NCBI RefSeq assembly: GCF_900109285.1
Contig: NZ_FNZQ01000001.1
Coordinates: 1,207,001 to 1,271,000, forward strand
Direction of reading: 5' to 3'
Source: Jannaschia helgolandensis
GTDB taxonomy: Bacteria > Pseudomonadota > Alphaproteobacteria > Rhodobacterales > Rhodobacteraceae
DNA: 64,000 nt
Part shown: piece by piece, positions 19,582 through 28,381 of the stretch
Position numbering within the stretch: position 1 is the first letter of the stretch
Layout: the number at the start of each line of letters is the position of its first letter
Position numbers and translations under genes: made by a program
The notes under the pieces: generated by a model
Told to the model about the DNA's origin: nothing
Seen by the model: the letters and a program-made list of their open reading frames with translations, nothing else
The model's database searches: none

Positions 19582-20163
19582 ATGAAATACATTACGCTGG
19601 CCACCGCAGCCGCATTTGCCGGTGGTCTGACACTCGCCGCGCCCCTCGCCGCGCAGGAGGTCTGCGCCGTCGAAGGCGATTATTACGATCTGGATGCCGC
19701 CGGGGTCGACGCCTTCTACGACTGCATGTCCGACCGCATGATCGAAGGCTATACCACCGAGGGCAACGAGATCGCAGCCGTCTATCGCGGATGGAACGCG
19801 ACCGCCGAGCGCGCCGCCGTCCCCGGCCCGCATGGCGACCGGTTTCTTCTGACCTTCGCCAACGATGTCGCGGCCGAGCAGTATCTGAAATTCGAGGAGG
19901 GCGACTTCGAAATGCCCGTCGGGTCGGTTCTGGTCAAGGAATCAATCGCCGTGCGCGAGGGGACGGGCCGTGTCGGGCCGCTGTTCATCATGACCAAGGT
20001 CGACGATGCGCCGGACAATGACAACTGGCTCTACTCGGCCGTTCAGCCCAACGGCAAGGACATGAAGATCAGCCAGAGCTTCTGCAGCGACTGCCATGTC
20101 GGCTTCGATTCGCAGGACAGCATGGGGTATCCGCTGGAAGAGGTTCGCCTGACGGCAAACTGA
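19582..20163 (+). CDS. Cytochrome P460 family periplasmic haem protein
   Basis: This 193-residue protein has a Sec signal peptide (cleavage about residue 25, after APLAAQ) and a single c-type haem motif CSDCH near the C-terminus (about residues 171-175). Its beta-rich body (VYRGWNATAERAAVPGPHG, VLVKESIAVREGTGRVGPLFIM) resembles the cytochrome P460 family, whose founding members oxidise hydroxylamine; many relatives in heterotrophs have no known role. The crosslinking Lys of true P460 sits in a part I cannot align by eye. The ATG follows GGGAGAGAATC. It is divergent from argD and precedes pcs. Confidence 0.82.
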   Translation: MKYITLATAAAFAGGLTLAAPLAAQEVCAVEGDYYDLDAAGVDAFYDCMSDRMIEGYTTEGNEIAAVYRGWNATAERAAVPGPHGDRFLLTFANDVAAEQYLKFEEGDFEMPVGSVLVKESIAVREGTGRVGPLFIMTKVDDAPDNDNWLYSAVQPNGKDMKISQSFCSDCHVGFDSQDSMGYPLEEVRLTAN

Positions 20164-20253
20164 TCCGGCCACAGGCCCGCGTCAGAAACCGGGCATCCCG
20201 CGACCGGGGTGTCCCGCGTGCTCTCTCTCGACATCGGCCGGTCTGACGGGCAG

Positions 20254-20973
20254 ATGTGGCCGATGTGGCCCCGCACCCGAGCCCTTTCCGTCCATCTGCT
20301 GACCGCCACCGGCGCGGTCTTCGCGATGCTGTCCCTGCTGGCGGCGGTCGAGGGCGCGTGGTCGGCGATGTTCCTTTGGCTTCTGATGGCGCTGATCGTG
20401 GATGGCGTCGACGGCCCGCTGGCCCGGCGCTGGGACGTGACCCTTCACGCGGCGCGCTTCGATGGTGTCCTGCTGGATCTGATCATCGACTACCTGACCT
20501 ATGTGTTTATCCCGGTCTACGCGCTCTATGCGTCCGGTCTGGTGCCCGGCTGGGCGGGTTGGGGCATCCTGATCGTGGTGCCCTTCGCTTCAGCGCTGTA
20601 TTTCTGCGACACGCGGATGAAAACCGCCGATGCCAGTTTCGAGGGGTTCCCCGGCTGCTGGAACATGGTCGCCCTGACGGTTTTCATCCTGCAACCCAAC
20701 CCCTGGCTGACACTGATCGCGGCGATCCTGCTGTCGGTCGCGATGTTCCTGCCGATCCGCTTCGTGCATCCTACCCGGACGCGGCAATGGCGCCCTGTCA
20801 CGCTGTCGGTCACGACGGTCTGGATGATCCTGGCGCTGACGGCCGCCTGGGGGGAATTCGGGCTGGGTCAGGTCTTGGGCTGGAGTTTCGCGGCCTGCAC
20901 ACTCTATCTGCTCTGCGCGGGCGCGGTGCAGCAGGCACTCGGCGGCATCGCAGGGCGCGAGGGGCGGCGCTAA
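20254..20973 (+). CDS. pcs: Phosphatidylcholine synthase
   Basis: Pcs joins choline directly to CDP-diacylglycerol to make phosphatidylcholine at the inner membrane, a route found in Rhodobacterales and Rhizobiales. The protein has 7-8 hydrophobic helices and a CDP-alcohol phosphotransferase motif DGVDGPLARR with downstream Asp residues (FDGVLLDLIID). The ALYFCDTRMKTADASFEGFPGCWN segment in the middle is characteristic of Pcs. The start is uncertain: GTG 20209, ATG 20254 and ATG 20263 are in frame, and family similarity begins at about RALSVHLLTATG. The stop overlaps the convergent neighbour by 4 bp. Confidence 0.93.
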   Translation: MWPMWPRTRALSVHLLTATGAVFAMLSLLAAVEGAWSAMFLWLLMALIVDGVDGPLARRWDVTLHAARFDGVLLDLIIDYLTYVFIPVYALYASGLVPGWAGWGILIVVPFASALYFCDTRMKTADASFEGFPGCWNMVALTVFILQPNPWLTLIAAILLSVAMFLPIRFVHPTRTRQWRPVTLSVTTVWMILALTAAWGEFGLGQVLGWSFAACTLYLLCAGAVQQALGGIAGREGRR

Positions 20974-21341
20974 AGGTCGATCGACCCGTCGGCATTCGGC
21001 TCGATCTCCGGCATGTCAGGGTCGCGGAGGTCGGGGCCAGGCAGGTCGGGGGTCAGCGGGGTTTTCCGGCGGATGAGTATATCGCCGTTCGGCAGCACCT
21101 CGGGCACATCGTAGACGTCGAAATCGTCTACGATGTCACTCAGGCTGCGCTGCATTTCCTCCATGAAGGGCGTGGCATCCTGTGCCAGCCCCTCCAGATC
21201 GCGCAAGGCCGGCTCCATGTCCTCGATCAATCCGTCGAGGAACAGCCGAAGGCCCCGCTCGGTCACCGAACGGTCATCTTCCTGCGCGGCAAGCGGCAAG
21301 GCCGGGGCGGTCATCAAAAGAGCGATCAACAACGGTTTCAT
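20970..21341 (-). CDS. Small exported acidic protein of unknown function
   Basis: This 123-residue protein has a Sec signal peptide (MKPLLIALLMTAPALPLAAQ) and an acidic mature part with a helical region (LFLDGLIEDMEPALRDLEGLA) and a Pro-rich C-terminus. It is likely periplasmic. Similar proteins are common in Rhodobacterales, sometimes mislabelled as AAA ATPases, but no nucleotide-binding motif exists here. Its ATG at 21341 lies 4 bp after the stop of the endonuclease-like gene, so it ends the cobS string. The stop overlaps pcs convergently. Confidence 0.75.
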   Translation of the reverse strand: MKPLLIALLMTAPALPLAAQEDDRSVTERGLRLFLDGLIEDMEPALRDLEGLAQDATPFMEEMQRSLSDIVDDFDVYDVPEVLPNGDILIRRKTPLTPDLPGPDLRDPDMPEIEPNADGSIDL

Positions 21342-21345
21342 ATAT

Positions 21346-22356
21346 TCAAAGGTGGGTCGAAGACGCGGTGACGTCAAGGATCACCGGGAAATGGTCCGAT
21401 GCGTCCAGAAGGGCCTGCCGCAGATCCGGGTCCCTGGAGGCATCGACATCGTCGAACGGATGCAGGATGCGCCAGCGACACCGATTTCGTAACCCGCGAC
21501 TGACCATTGCAAAGTCCAGAAGCGCATTCAGATATCTGCGGTTGTCATTGTCCCAGAACCGCGCCGTCGCGGGCAGGGCGGCCCCGATGCGCACCGGTTT
21601 GGCATTCGGGTCGTGCAGCGCATCCGGCCCTTCGCCCAGCACAACTTCCACCCCCGACCGCCCGAACAGCGTCTCGAAGGCATCCAGTCCCGGTCCATCG
21701 TTGAAATCGCCCGCGACGATCATGTCGCGTCCTTCGGCCAGGCGTTCATCGACACGGCGGCGCAGCCAGATGCACTGCGCCAGTTGCTTGCGCCGGTTCA
21801 GGATATTCAGCCGCAGCTCGTCCTGCGCATCGACCGCCCCATGCGCGGCTTTCGACTTGGCATGAACCCCGATCAGGTGCAGCGGCCCGACCGGCGTCTC
21901 CAGATCGAGTTCCAGCGGAGGTTTCGACCAGATCAGCCGCTCGGCCTTCAGGTCGATGTCCAGATCCATCCCGAAAACGCGATCGAAGCGCGGCGCATTT
22001 TCGCTATCGCCGGGCGCATGGCGGGGTGTAACGCGCGTCGGATCATACAGCAGCGCGATTTCCTGCCGCGTGTCGTTCGCGAACCCCAGCATCGCTTTCG
22101 TCGTCCGCAGACCGACGGCGTCGGCGAAGCCCTGTAACGCCACCACCGATGACCGGCGGCGATTGTCGTCCGGCGCCTCGATGATCAGCAGGGCATCGGC
22201 GTCTACGGCACGCATGACCGCCGCGATAGCCTGCAACTGCCGCGCCTTCGTCACCTCATAGCGTGCCGACAGCTCCTCGGTCGCGTCCATCGCGCCATCG
22301 TCCAAAAACAGCCGGTTGAACCATTCCACGTTCCATGTGGCGAAGCGAAAGCTCAC
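21346..22356 (-). CDS. Endonuclease/exonuclease/phosphatase family protein
   Basis: This 336-residue protein belongs to the DNase I-like superfamily. The N-terminal FATWNVEWFNRLF supplies the metal-binding Asn, IIEAPDDN the catalytic Glu, HAKSKA the His, VAGDFNDGPG the Asp/Asn pair and ASDHFPVILD the C-terminal Asp-His. It has no signal peptide, so it is probably cytoplasmic; the substrate (DNA, phospholipid or inositol phosphate) cannot be told from sequence. The start is a GTG at 22356 that overlaps the stop of the preceding gene (GTGA), indicating translational coupling. Confidence 0.85.
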   Translation of the reverse strand: MSFRFATWNVEWFNRLFLDDGAMDATEELSARYEVTKARQLQAIAAVMRAVDADALLIIEAPDDNRRRSSVVALQGFADAVGLRTTKAMLGFANDTRQEIALLYDPTRVTPRHAPGDSENAPRFDRVFGMDLDIDLKAERLIWSKPPLELDLETPVGPLHLIGVHAKSKAAHGAVDAQDELRLNILNRRKQLAQCIWLRRRVDERLAEGRDMIVAGDFNDGPGLDAFETLFGRSGVEVVLGEGPDALHDPNAKPVRIGAALPATARFWDNDNRRYLNALLDFAMVSRGLRNRCRWRILHPFDDVDASRDPDLRQALLDASDHFPVILDVTASSTHL

Positions 22357-23033
22357 GCCTCGTCGGCCTGTATCTTTTCCCACGCCCGGTTGATCGCGAT
22401 CAGACGCTTTTCCGCCAGTTTTACCGCCTCTTCCGGCAGGCCGCGCGCCATCAGGCGGTCCGGGTGCGTCTCGCGGACGGCAGCGCGCCAGGCGGCGCGG
22501 ATCTCTTCCATCGGTGCATCCGGCGCCACACCCAGCACCTCGTGGCAATCCGGCTCGACCCCCGGCACGAAGCGGGTGCGCAGCGACCGGAACTCGCGTT
22601 CCGAAAGGCGGAAGATCTGCGCCACGCGGGTCAGGAAATCGTCCTCGGCGGGGTGATAGGTGCCGTCGGCCATCGCGATGTGGAACAGGCCTTCCATCAG
22701 GTCGCGCAGGGTGTCCGTGTCGTCCGCGAACATCTTCTGGATGCGGCGGGCGTATTCCTCGAAACCCGCGACGTCGGTGCGCGCCATGTCGAAGACGCGC
22801 GCGGCGTTGTCGATCTCGGACGGTGCGATGGTGAAAACTTCGCGGAAGGCGGAAACCTCGTCGCGGGTCACCAGACCGTCCGCCTTGGCCATCTTGGCGC
22901 TCAGCGCGATGACGGCGATGGTAAAGGCGACCGAACGGTCGGGCGGCGTTCGCAGCCGGTCGAACAGCCCGGACAACGCCTCGCCCGGTGCCAGGCTGGC
23001 CAGAACGTCCAGAATACGGGACCAAAGGCTCAT
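22353..23033 (-). CDS. TerB plus J-domain protein (DjlA-like)
   Basis: This 226-residue protein combines an N-terminal TerB-type all-helical domain (about residues 30-140; AKMAKADGLVTRDEV and AMADGTYHPAEDDFL carry the paired acidic motifs) with a C-terminal J domain (about 160-226) containing the HPDRL motif that stimulates DnaK. This is the DjlA layout, but the N-terminal transmembrane anchor of E. coli DjlA is weak or missing, so it may be soluble. It lies between cobS (9 bp gap) and the endonuclease-like gene (4-bp overlap). Confidence 0.88.
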   Translation of the reverse strand: MSLWSRILDVLASLAPGEALSGLFDRLRTPPDRSVAFTIAVIALSAKMAKADGLVTRDEVSAFREVFTIAPSEIDNAARVFDMARTDVAGFEEYARRIQKMFADDTDTLRDLMEGLFHIAMADGTYHPAEDDFLTRVAQIFRLSEREFRSLRTRFVPGVEPDCHEVLGVAPDAPMEEIRAAWRAAVRETHPDRLMARGLPEEAVKLAEKRLIAINRAWEKIQADEA

Positions 23034-23042
23034 TGCGCGATC

Positions 23043-23783
23043 CTACACTGATGTAAGGACGGCAAGAACGACAATTTCCGAAAGCTGCTGAATTGCCCCC
23101 AGCACATCCCCCGTCTGTCCCCCGATCCTGCTGCGCGCCAATGTCCCGATACCGGCCAGGACGCCCAGCACCAGAAGCCCCGCCACCAGCCCATGCCCCT
23201 CCACCGGGATCAGCGCCAGAACCGCCAGCCCCAGACAGACCTGCGCCACGATCGCAGGCGGCCGTCCCATGCCATGCGACAATCCGTCGGTCCGCGCGGG
23301 CGGCAGCCAGCGCATCGCGACGGCCATCGGTGCACGGCTGACAACGGCGGCGATCAGGACCGGCAGCACCTGCATCTGCACCATTGCCGTTGCGATCAGC
23401 GACCATCGGATCGTCAGCGTCAGCACCAGTGCGACCATCCCATAGGTGCCGATCCGGCTGTCGCGCATGATCTCAAGCCGTCGTTCGGGGGTGGAACCGC
23501 CCCAGATGCCGTCGGCCATGTCGGCCAGTCCGTCCTCGTGCAACGCGCCCGTCAGCACGATCTGAAGCGTCAGCGTCACGGCTGCCGCGACAGCGGGCGT
23601 CGCCCCCAGAAACCAGACCCCCCATCCGGCCCCGACCGCGATCATCGCGACCAGCAATCCGGCCAGCGGCCAGGCCCAGGCGGCATCGGCGGCCCGTGGC
23701 GTCGGAGGCGCGCGCAGGGCGGTGGTGACCGGCAGGCGGGTCATCAGCATCAGCGCGGAAGTGACGTCGGATCGAAGGGGCAT
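23043..23783 (-). CDS. cobS: Adenosylcobinamide-GDP ribazoletransferase
   Basis: CobS (cobalamin synthase, CobV in aerobic nomenclature) joins adenosylcobinamide-GDP to alpha-ribazole in the inner membrane. The 246-residue protein has about 6-7 membrane segments and the conserved catalytic loop LHEDGLADMADGIWGG followed by RRLEIMRDSRIGTYG. It is divergent from cobT, which makes alpha-ribazole phosphate, with 79 bp between them and no recognisable cobalamin riboswitch in that gap. The other cob genes are not in the window. Confidence 0.95.
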   Translation of the reverse strand: MPLRSDVTSALMLMTRLPVTTALRAPPTPRAADAAWAWPLAGLLVAMIAVGAGWGVWFLGATPAVAAAVTLTLQIVLTGALHEDGLADMADGIWGGSTPERRLEIMRDSRIGTYGMVALVLTLTIRWSLIATAMVQMQVLPVLIAAVVSRAPMAVAMRWLPPARTDGLSHGMGRPPAIVAQVCLGLAVLALIPVEGHGLVAGLLVLGVLAGIGTLARSRIGGQTGDVLGAIQQLSEIVVLAVLTSV

Positions 23784-23862
23784 GTCTTTCCTGCACTGGC
23801 GAAGGGCGTAACGCTCGCATATCGCTCGTGGTCAACACCGTAAAGATCAACCCGAGGCTCAA

Positions 23863-24864
23863 ATGACCGACCTGACCAGCCTGACCGCCATTCGTGCCGC
23901 CCTGGCCGCCGCTCCCGCCGCCGACACCGCCGCCCGCGCCGGGGCCACGGATCGCAACGGCCAGTTGACCAAGCCACCGGGCGCATTGGGCCGGTTGGAG
24001 GATCTGGCAATCTGGTATGCCGGATGGGCCGGCGACGCGCGCCCCCGGATCGCCGCGCCGCAGGTTCTGGTTTTCGCGGGCAACCATGGCGTCGCGGCGC
24101 GGGGTGTCAGCGCCTTTCCACCCGAAGTCACTATGCAGATGGTCGCCAACTTCCGCGCGGGCGGGGCCGCCATCAATCAGTTGTCGGATTTCGCGGGTGC
24201 GCAGATGCAGGTTCACGCACTCGACCTGGATACGCCCACTGCCGATTTCACCCAAGGCCCCGCCATGACCGGGGCCGAGGTCTGCGCCGCATTCACCACC
24301 GGCTGGAACGCCGTCGATCGGAACGCCGACCTTCTGGTGACAGGCGAAATGGGCATCGGCAATACCACCTCCGCCGCAGCCATCGTGACCGCGCTTCTGG
24401 GCGGCGACGACTGGACCGGACGCGGCACCGGCGTCGACGATGCCGGGCTGGCCCGCAAGCAGGCGGTCATTGCCGCAGGCCTGGCCGCCAACCCGAAGCG
24501 TTCGGGGCTGGAGGTTCTGGCTGCTCTGGGCGGTCGGGAAGTCGCAGCCATGGCAGGTGCCATCGCGGGCGCACGGGCGCTGCGCATTCCGGTCATTCTC
24601 GACGGGTTCATCTGCTGCGCCGCGGCCCTGTGCCTGCAGGCCGAAGAGGCGGGCGCATTGGATCATTGCGTCGCGGGCCACCTGTCCGCCGAAGGTGCGC
24701 ACGCCCGCATGCTGGAGGCCCTGGGCAAGCAGCCGCTGCTTTCGCTGGGCCTGCGGTTGGGCGAAGGCTCGGGCGCGGCGCTCGCCATTCAGGTTCTGAA
24801 AGGCGCGCTGGCCTGCCATTCCGGGATGGCCACATTCGCCGAGGCGGGCGTCGCGGCGGGCTAG
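23863..24864 (+). CDS. cobT: Nicotinate-nucleotide-dimethylbenzimidazole phosphoribosyltransferase
   Basis: This enzyme (CobT, CobU in aerobic nomenclature) activates dimethylbenzimidazole to alpha-ribazole 5'-phosphate for the lower ligand of cobalamin. The 333-residue protein shows [13 protein letters not shown], the [17 protein letters not shown] motif, [13 protein letters not shown] (phosphate/NaMN binding) and the catalytic Glu region near the C-terminus ([13 protein letters not shown]). Cytoplasmic. Its stop overlaps that of the convergent membrane-protein gene by 4 bp. Confidence 0.96.
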   Translation: MTDLTSLTAIRAALAAAPAADTAARAGATDRNGQLTKPPGALGRLEDLAIWYAGWAGDARPRIAAPQVLVFAGNHGVAARGVSAFPPEVTMQMVANFRAGGAAINQLSDFAGAQMQVHALDLDTPTADFTQGPAMTGAEVCAAFTTGWNAVDRNADLLVTGEMGIGNTTSAAAIVTALLGGDDWTGRGTGVDDAGLARKQAVIAAGLAANPKRSGLEVLAALGGREVAAMAGAIAGARALRIPVILDGFICCAAALCLQAEEAGALDHCVAGHLSAEGAHARMLEALGKQPLLSLGLRLGEGSGAALAIQVLKGALACHSGMATFAEAGVAAG

Positions 24865-25343
24865 CCGTTCCGCGCGTCGCGGTCCGCCACCAGAAACGAC
24901 AGGGCGTCGGCCACGATCTTGGTATTCGCGCCCCCCGTGACCCCGCCGATGCCCACACGACGCCCGACACGCCACCACATGCCCGGCACCCAGGCCCGGC
25001 CCAGCGGCGATTTCAGGCGGATCAGGAACCCGTTCGACGGCTTCAGGCTGAACAGCGTGCGATCGACCGACGCGATCTGATCCAGCGGTGCGATCGGGGT
25101 GCCGTCCTCGGACCACAGGCCATCCTCGCGCAGCACGATGCCCTGCGCCGATCCGCGCCAGCCCTTCTGCGCCAGCACCAGTGCACCGATCCCTATCAGC
25201 ACGAGGAATATCTTCCACAGCGGGTTCGACGGCGGGTTCACCACGGCCAGCCACAATAACAAGCCGCCCAGCAGCAACTGGATCACCAGGCCCATCATGC
25301 GGCGCGGGGCTGAGGGACGGAGGATGTGCATCGGATCGGACAT
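24861..25343 (-). CDS. Small membrane protein with PH-like soluble domain, unknown function
   Basis: This 160-residue protein has two adjacent transmembrane helices (about residues 17-36 and 43-60) and a soluble C-terminal part rich in beta strands ([41 protein letters not shown]). That layout resembles bacterial proteins with a membrane-adjacent PH-like domain. No catalytic motif is visible. It is convergent with cobT (4-bp overlap) and divergent from the pirin gene. Confidence 0.75.
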   Translation of the reverse strand: MSDPMHILRPSAPRRMMGLVIQLLLGGLLLWLAVVNPPSNPLWKIFLVLIGIGALVLAQKGWRGSAQGIVLREDGLWSEDGTPIAPLDQIASVDRTLFSLKPSNGFLIRLKSPLGRAWVPGMWWRVGRRVGIGGVTGGANTKIVADALSFLVADRDARNG

Positions 25344-25458
25344 GGCCCCGGCCTATCGCTCCGCGCGGCGCTGCACAATCACGGTTCGCACCCGCGCGTT
25401 GCGGCACGGCCCGCCGCCGCCTATCTTTACGTCAACTCCAAACAGGAAAGGACAGGCC

Positions 25459-26370
25459 ATGTCTCTGCGTCCCGTTCTCGAAACCCGCACCGCCCGCCCG
25501 ACGCTGGAAGGCGCCGGCGTCCACCTTCACCGTGCCTTCGGCTTCGGCGACCCGTCCGAGCAGGATCCGTTCCTGTTGTTCGACGACTTCCGTGGCGATC
25601 ACCCCGATATGTATTCCGCCGGTTTCCCGTGGCATCCGCACCGGGGAATCGAGACGATCACCTATGTTCTGGAAGGCGAGGTCGATCACGGCGACTCGCT
25701 GGGCAATTCGGGCACTTTGGGCGCTGGTTCGGTCCAGTGGATGACAGCAGGGTCCGGTATCCTGCATCAGGAAATGCCGCGCGGGAACGCCAAGGGGCAG
25801 ATGCACGGCTTCCAGCTTTGGGCAAACCTGCCCGGCGCGCTCAAGATGACGGCCCCGCGCTATCAGGACATCGCCGGATCGGACATTCCCGAGGTGACAG
25901 ACGATGACGGCACCCGCATCAAGGTCGTCATGGGCGAAATCTGGGGCACAAAGGGACCGGTCGACGGTATCGCCGCCGATCCGCAATACCTCGATATTTC
26001 GGTCCCGCCGGGCGTGAAGAAGACCTTCAAGGTCGACACCTATCGTCAGACCTTCGCCTATGTCTTCGCAGGCTCGGGCGCGTTTTCGGATGCCAGCGCG
26101 CCGCAGGGGATTCTGGTGGAGAAGGACTGGCAGGGTCAGGAGGTTAATATCCGCGACCTGTCGGGCAATCGCACGCTGGTCCGCTTCGGCTCCGGCGATG
26201 AGATCACGGTGCAGGCGGGCGAAGACGGCGTGCGTTTCCTGCTGGTCTCGGGCGCGCCGATCAGAGAGCCGGTGGCCTGGCACGGTCCCATCGTGATGAA
26301 CACTCAGGATGAATTGCAGCAGGCGATGAAGGACCTGCGCAACGGGACGTTCATTCAACCGGCGCATTAG
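25459..26370 (+). CDS. Pirin family protein
   Basis: This 303-residue bicupin shows the pirin N-terminal domain with the metal-binding histidines in FPWHPHRGIETITYVLEGE and HQEMPRG, then HGFQLWANLP, and a C-terminal cupin domain (about 175-275). Bacterial pirins are cytoplasmic iron proteins, some with quercetin 2,3-dioxygenase activity; the physiological role here is unknown. The ATG follows AGGAAAGGACAGGCC. A perfect GC-rich hairpin at 26383-26401 follows the stop. Confidence 0.93.
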   Translation: MSLRPVLETRTARPTLEGAGVHLHRAFGFGDPSEQDPFLLFDDFRGDHPDMYSAGFPWHPHRGIETITYVLEGEVDHGDSLGNSGTLGAGSVQWMTAGSGILHQEMPRGNAKGQMHGFQLWANLPGALKMTAPRYQDIAGSDIPEVTDDDGTRIKVVMGEIWGTKGPVDGIAADPQYLDISVPPGVKKTFKVDTYRQTFAYVFAGSGAFSDASAPQGILVEKDWQGQEVNIRDLSGNRTLVRFGSGDEITVQAGEDGVRFLLVSGAPIREPVAWHGPIVMNTQDELQQAMKDLRNGTFIQPAH

Positions 26371-26382
26371 ACGGGAAGGGGG

Positions 26383-26401
26383 GCGAGGGATCTTCCCTCG
26401 C
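26383..26401. terminator. Possible transcription stop hairpin between pirin and rsgA
   Basis: GCGAGGGA (26383-26390) pairs with TCCCTCGC (26394-26401) over a 3-nt loop, between the convergent pirin and rsgA stops. No T-run follows on either strand, so it is only a candidate. Confidence 0.35.
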
Positions 26402-26439
26402 GCTCCCTGGGATATTTCATGCCAAGAGGAAGGGGCGGA

Positions 26440-27486
26440 TCAGCCGCCCTTGCCCAGACGGGCGCGCCGGTCGCGAATGCCCTCGGCACGTTCCTTTTCG
26501 TCCCAGCGACGGCCCGACAGGCTTTCGGTGTTGAACGTGTCTTCCGCCACCAGAACCTTCCATCGCTCGACCCGGTTCGCGTCGATATCGCCTGCGTCCA
26601 GTGCGGCCATGATGGCGCAGCCCGGCTCTCTTTCGTGGGCGCAGTCGCGGAATTTGCACTGCCCGGCCAGCATTTCCAGATCGGCGAACAGCGTGGCCAG
26701 ACCATCGGCCGTATCGGTCAGCTGCAACTCGCGCATGCCCGGCGTGTCCAGGACGACGCAACCGTTGCCCAGCAGGTGCATCTGCCGGTGCGTCGTCGTG
26801 TGACGCCCCCGGTCGTCCGCTTCGCGCGCGGGTTGAGTGGCGATCTCCGGCCCGTCGGACAGCGCATTCACCAGCGTCGATTTCCCCACGCCCGACGACC
26901 CCAGAAACGCCACCGTCTGCCCCGGCCTGCACCAACGCGCCAGATCGCGGCGGGGTGCGTCGCCCCGCGCGTCCAGAACCACGACCTCTACCCGGTCCGA
27001 AATCGTCCGCGCCCGGTCGGCCATGGCCTGCGCGTCGTCGCACAGATCGGGCTTGGTCATCACGATCACCGGCACGGCCCCGGCCTCAAGGGTCAGGGCG
27101 GCATAGCGTTCCAGCCGGGCCACGTTGAATTCGCGCGTGCAGGAGGTGACGATGAACACCGTGTCGATGTTCGCCGCGATCAACTGTACCTCGTGCCCCT
27201 TGCCGGGCGCGCGGCGCTTGATCAGGCTGTGCCGGTCCAGCACGCGGCTGTCGACAGGGCGATCCCGGTCCAGCAGCATCCAGTCGCCCACGGTCGCCGC
27301 CACGCCCGGCGGAATACGCCGGTCCAACCCGGCCCCAAGCGCACGCAACCCGCTGCGATGGACTTCGGTGACGCGGACCGGGGGCGCGGCCTCCAGATCG
27401 GCATCCGACACCTGTTCGGCAAAGAACTCCTGCCAGCCCAGGGCCGCCAGCGTCAGATCGTCGGTCGGGGGCATGTCGTCGGACAT
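26440..27486 (-). CDS. rsgA: Ribosome small-subunit-dependent GTPase A
   Basis: RsgA is a late 30S assembly GTPase. The 348-residue protein is circularly permuted as expected: an N-terminal OB-fold region, the G4 motif MTKPD (about residue 142) ahead of the P-loop GSSGVGKSTL (about 194-203) and DTPGM (G3), then the zinc-binding C-terminal motif C-KFRD-C-A-H-EREPG-C. The N-terminus (LAALGWQEFFAEQ) resembles the YjeQ/YloQ group in proteobacteria. Divergent from the alpha/beta hydrolase gene at 27632. Confidence 0.96.
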   Translation of the reverse strand: MSDDMPPTDDLTLAALGWQEFFAEQVSDADLEAAPPVRVTEVHRSGLRALGAGLDRRIPPGVAATVGDWMLLDRDRPVDSRVLDRHSLIKRRAPGKGHEVQLIAANIDTVFIVTSCTREFNVARLERYAALTLEAGAVPVIVMTKPDLCDDAQAMADRARTISDRVEVVVLDARGDAPRRDLARWCRPGQTVAFLGSSGVGKSTLVNALSDGPEIATQPAREADDRGRHTTTHRQMHLLGNGCVVLDTPGMRELQLTDTADGLATLFADLEMLAGQCKFRDCAHEREPGCAIMAALDAGDIDANRVERWKVLVAEDTFNTESLSGRRWDEKERAEGIRDRRARLGKGG

Positions 27487-27631
27487 GGAAGTGCTTTCAG
27501 ATGGGGGGTCTCATTGCGTCGTCGCATGGCGGGGTGGTGCTGGGCAAGCGTCGCCCTGCGTCGTCTCTTCCGATCAGGGCTTCACCCGCCGCATCTGGCA
27601 ATCGGAGCGGCGGACGGATACTGCGGTTTCC

Positions 27632-28381
27632 ATGTTGAACACGATCCGCCACGGCTTGCCCACCGACCGCCCCCCGCTTTTGATCGCGCATGGCCTGTTC
27701 GGGTCGGCGCGCAACTGGGGCGTTATCGCCAAGCGCCTGTCCACGGATCGTCAGGTCGTCGCCGTCGACATGAGAAATCACGGCGACAGCGCGTGGCACG
27801 ACAGCCATTCCTATGCCGATCTCGCCGCCGATCTGGCGCAGGTCATCGGCGATACGCCGCACGACGTTCTGGGCCATTCGATGGGCGGTAAGGCGGCGAT
27901 GGTTCTGGCACTGACCGACCCGACGCGCCTTCGCCGCCTGATCGTGGCCGACATCGCTCCCGTTGCGTACGACCACACACAGGCGCATCTGATCGCGGCC
28001 ATGCGCGCCGTCGATCTGTCTGGCGTCACCCGTCGGTCGGATGCCGCCGCACAACTCATGCAGGTGCCCGACGACGGCACGCGGTCGTTCCTGCTGCAAT
28101 CGCTGGACACCGCCGACAAGCGCTGGACCCTGAACCTCGACACACTGGAGGCCGAGATGCCGAAGATCCTCGGCTTTCCCGATCTCTCGGGCACGTTCGA
28201 CGGGCCCGCGTTCTTCCTGTCAGGCGCGGAAAGCGACTACGTCCGCCCCGAACACCGGGCCACGATCAAGGCATTGTTTCCGCAGGCACGATTCGCCAGA
28301 ATTCCCGACGCCCACCATTGGTTGCACGCCGAGAAACCGCGCGAATTCGAGGCGGCGGTGCGCGCCTTTCTCGACGTCTAG
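27632..28381 (+). CDS. ybfF: YbfF-like alpha/beta-fold esterase
   Basis: This 249-residue cytoplasmic alpha/beta hydrolase has the [11 protein letters not shown] oxyanion motif, the DMRNHGDS strand typical of YbfF/ABHD11-type acyl esterases, the nucleophile elbow GHSMGG (Ser about residue 86) and a catalytic His in [11 protein letters not shown] near the end. The natural substrate is unknown, possibly acyl-CoA or short-chain esters. I chose the ATG at 27632 because it lies just ahead of the conserved core; the frame is open far upstream but antisense to rsgA. The stop overlaps folD convergently by 4 bp. Confidence 0.88.
   Translation: MLNTIRHGLPTDRPPLLIAHGLFGSARNWGVIAKRLSTDRQVVAVDMRNHGDSAWHDSHSYADLAADLAQVIGDTPHDVLGHSMGGKAAMVLALTDPTRLRRLIVADIAPVAYDHTQAHLIAAMRAVDLSGVTRRSDAAAQLMQVPDDGTRSFLLQSLDTADKRWTLNLDTLEAEMPKILGFPDLSGTFDGPAFFLSGAESDYVRPEHRATIKALFPQARFARIPDAHHWLHAEKPREFEAAVRAFLDV

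Noticed and set aside
22390-22403. FNR-box-like TTGATCGCGATCAG
   Set aside because: It is 13 of 14 bases of an FNR site but lies inside the J-domain gene, encoding part of a conserved helix, and no promoter is near.
23473-25407. 644-codon open frame on the minus strand across cobT
   Set aside because: It is an antisense shadow of cobT caused by high-GC codon bias. It has low-complexity Arg/Gly/Ala composition and no ribosome-binding site, while cobT is unmistakable.
26419-27631. Long plus-strand open frame opposite rsgA
   Set aside because: rsgA on the minus strand has all its GTPase motifs, so the opposite frame is a shadow.
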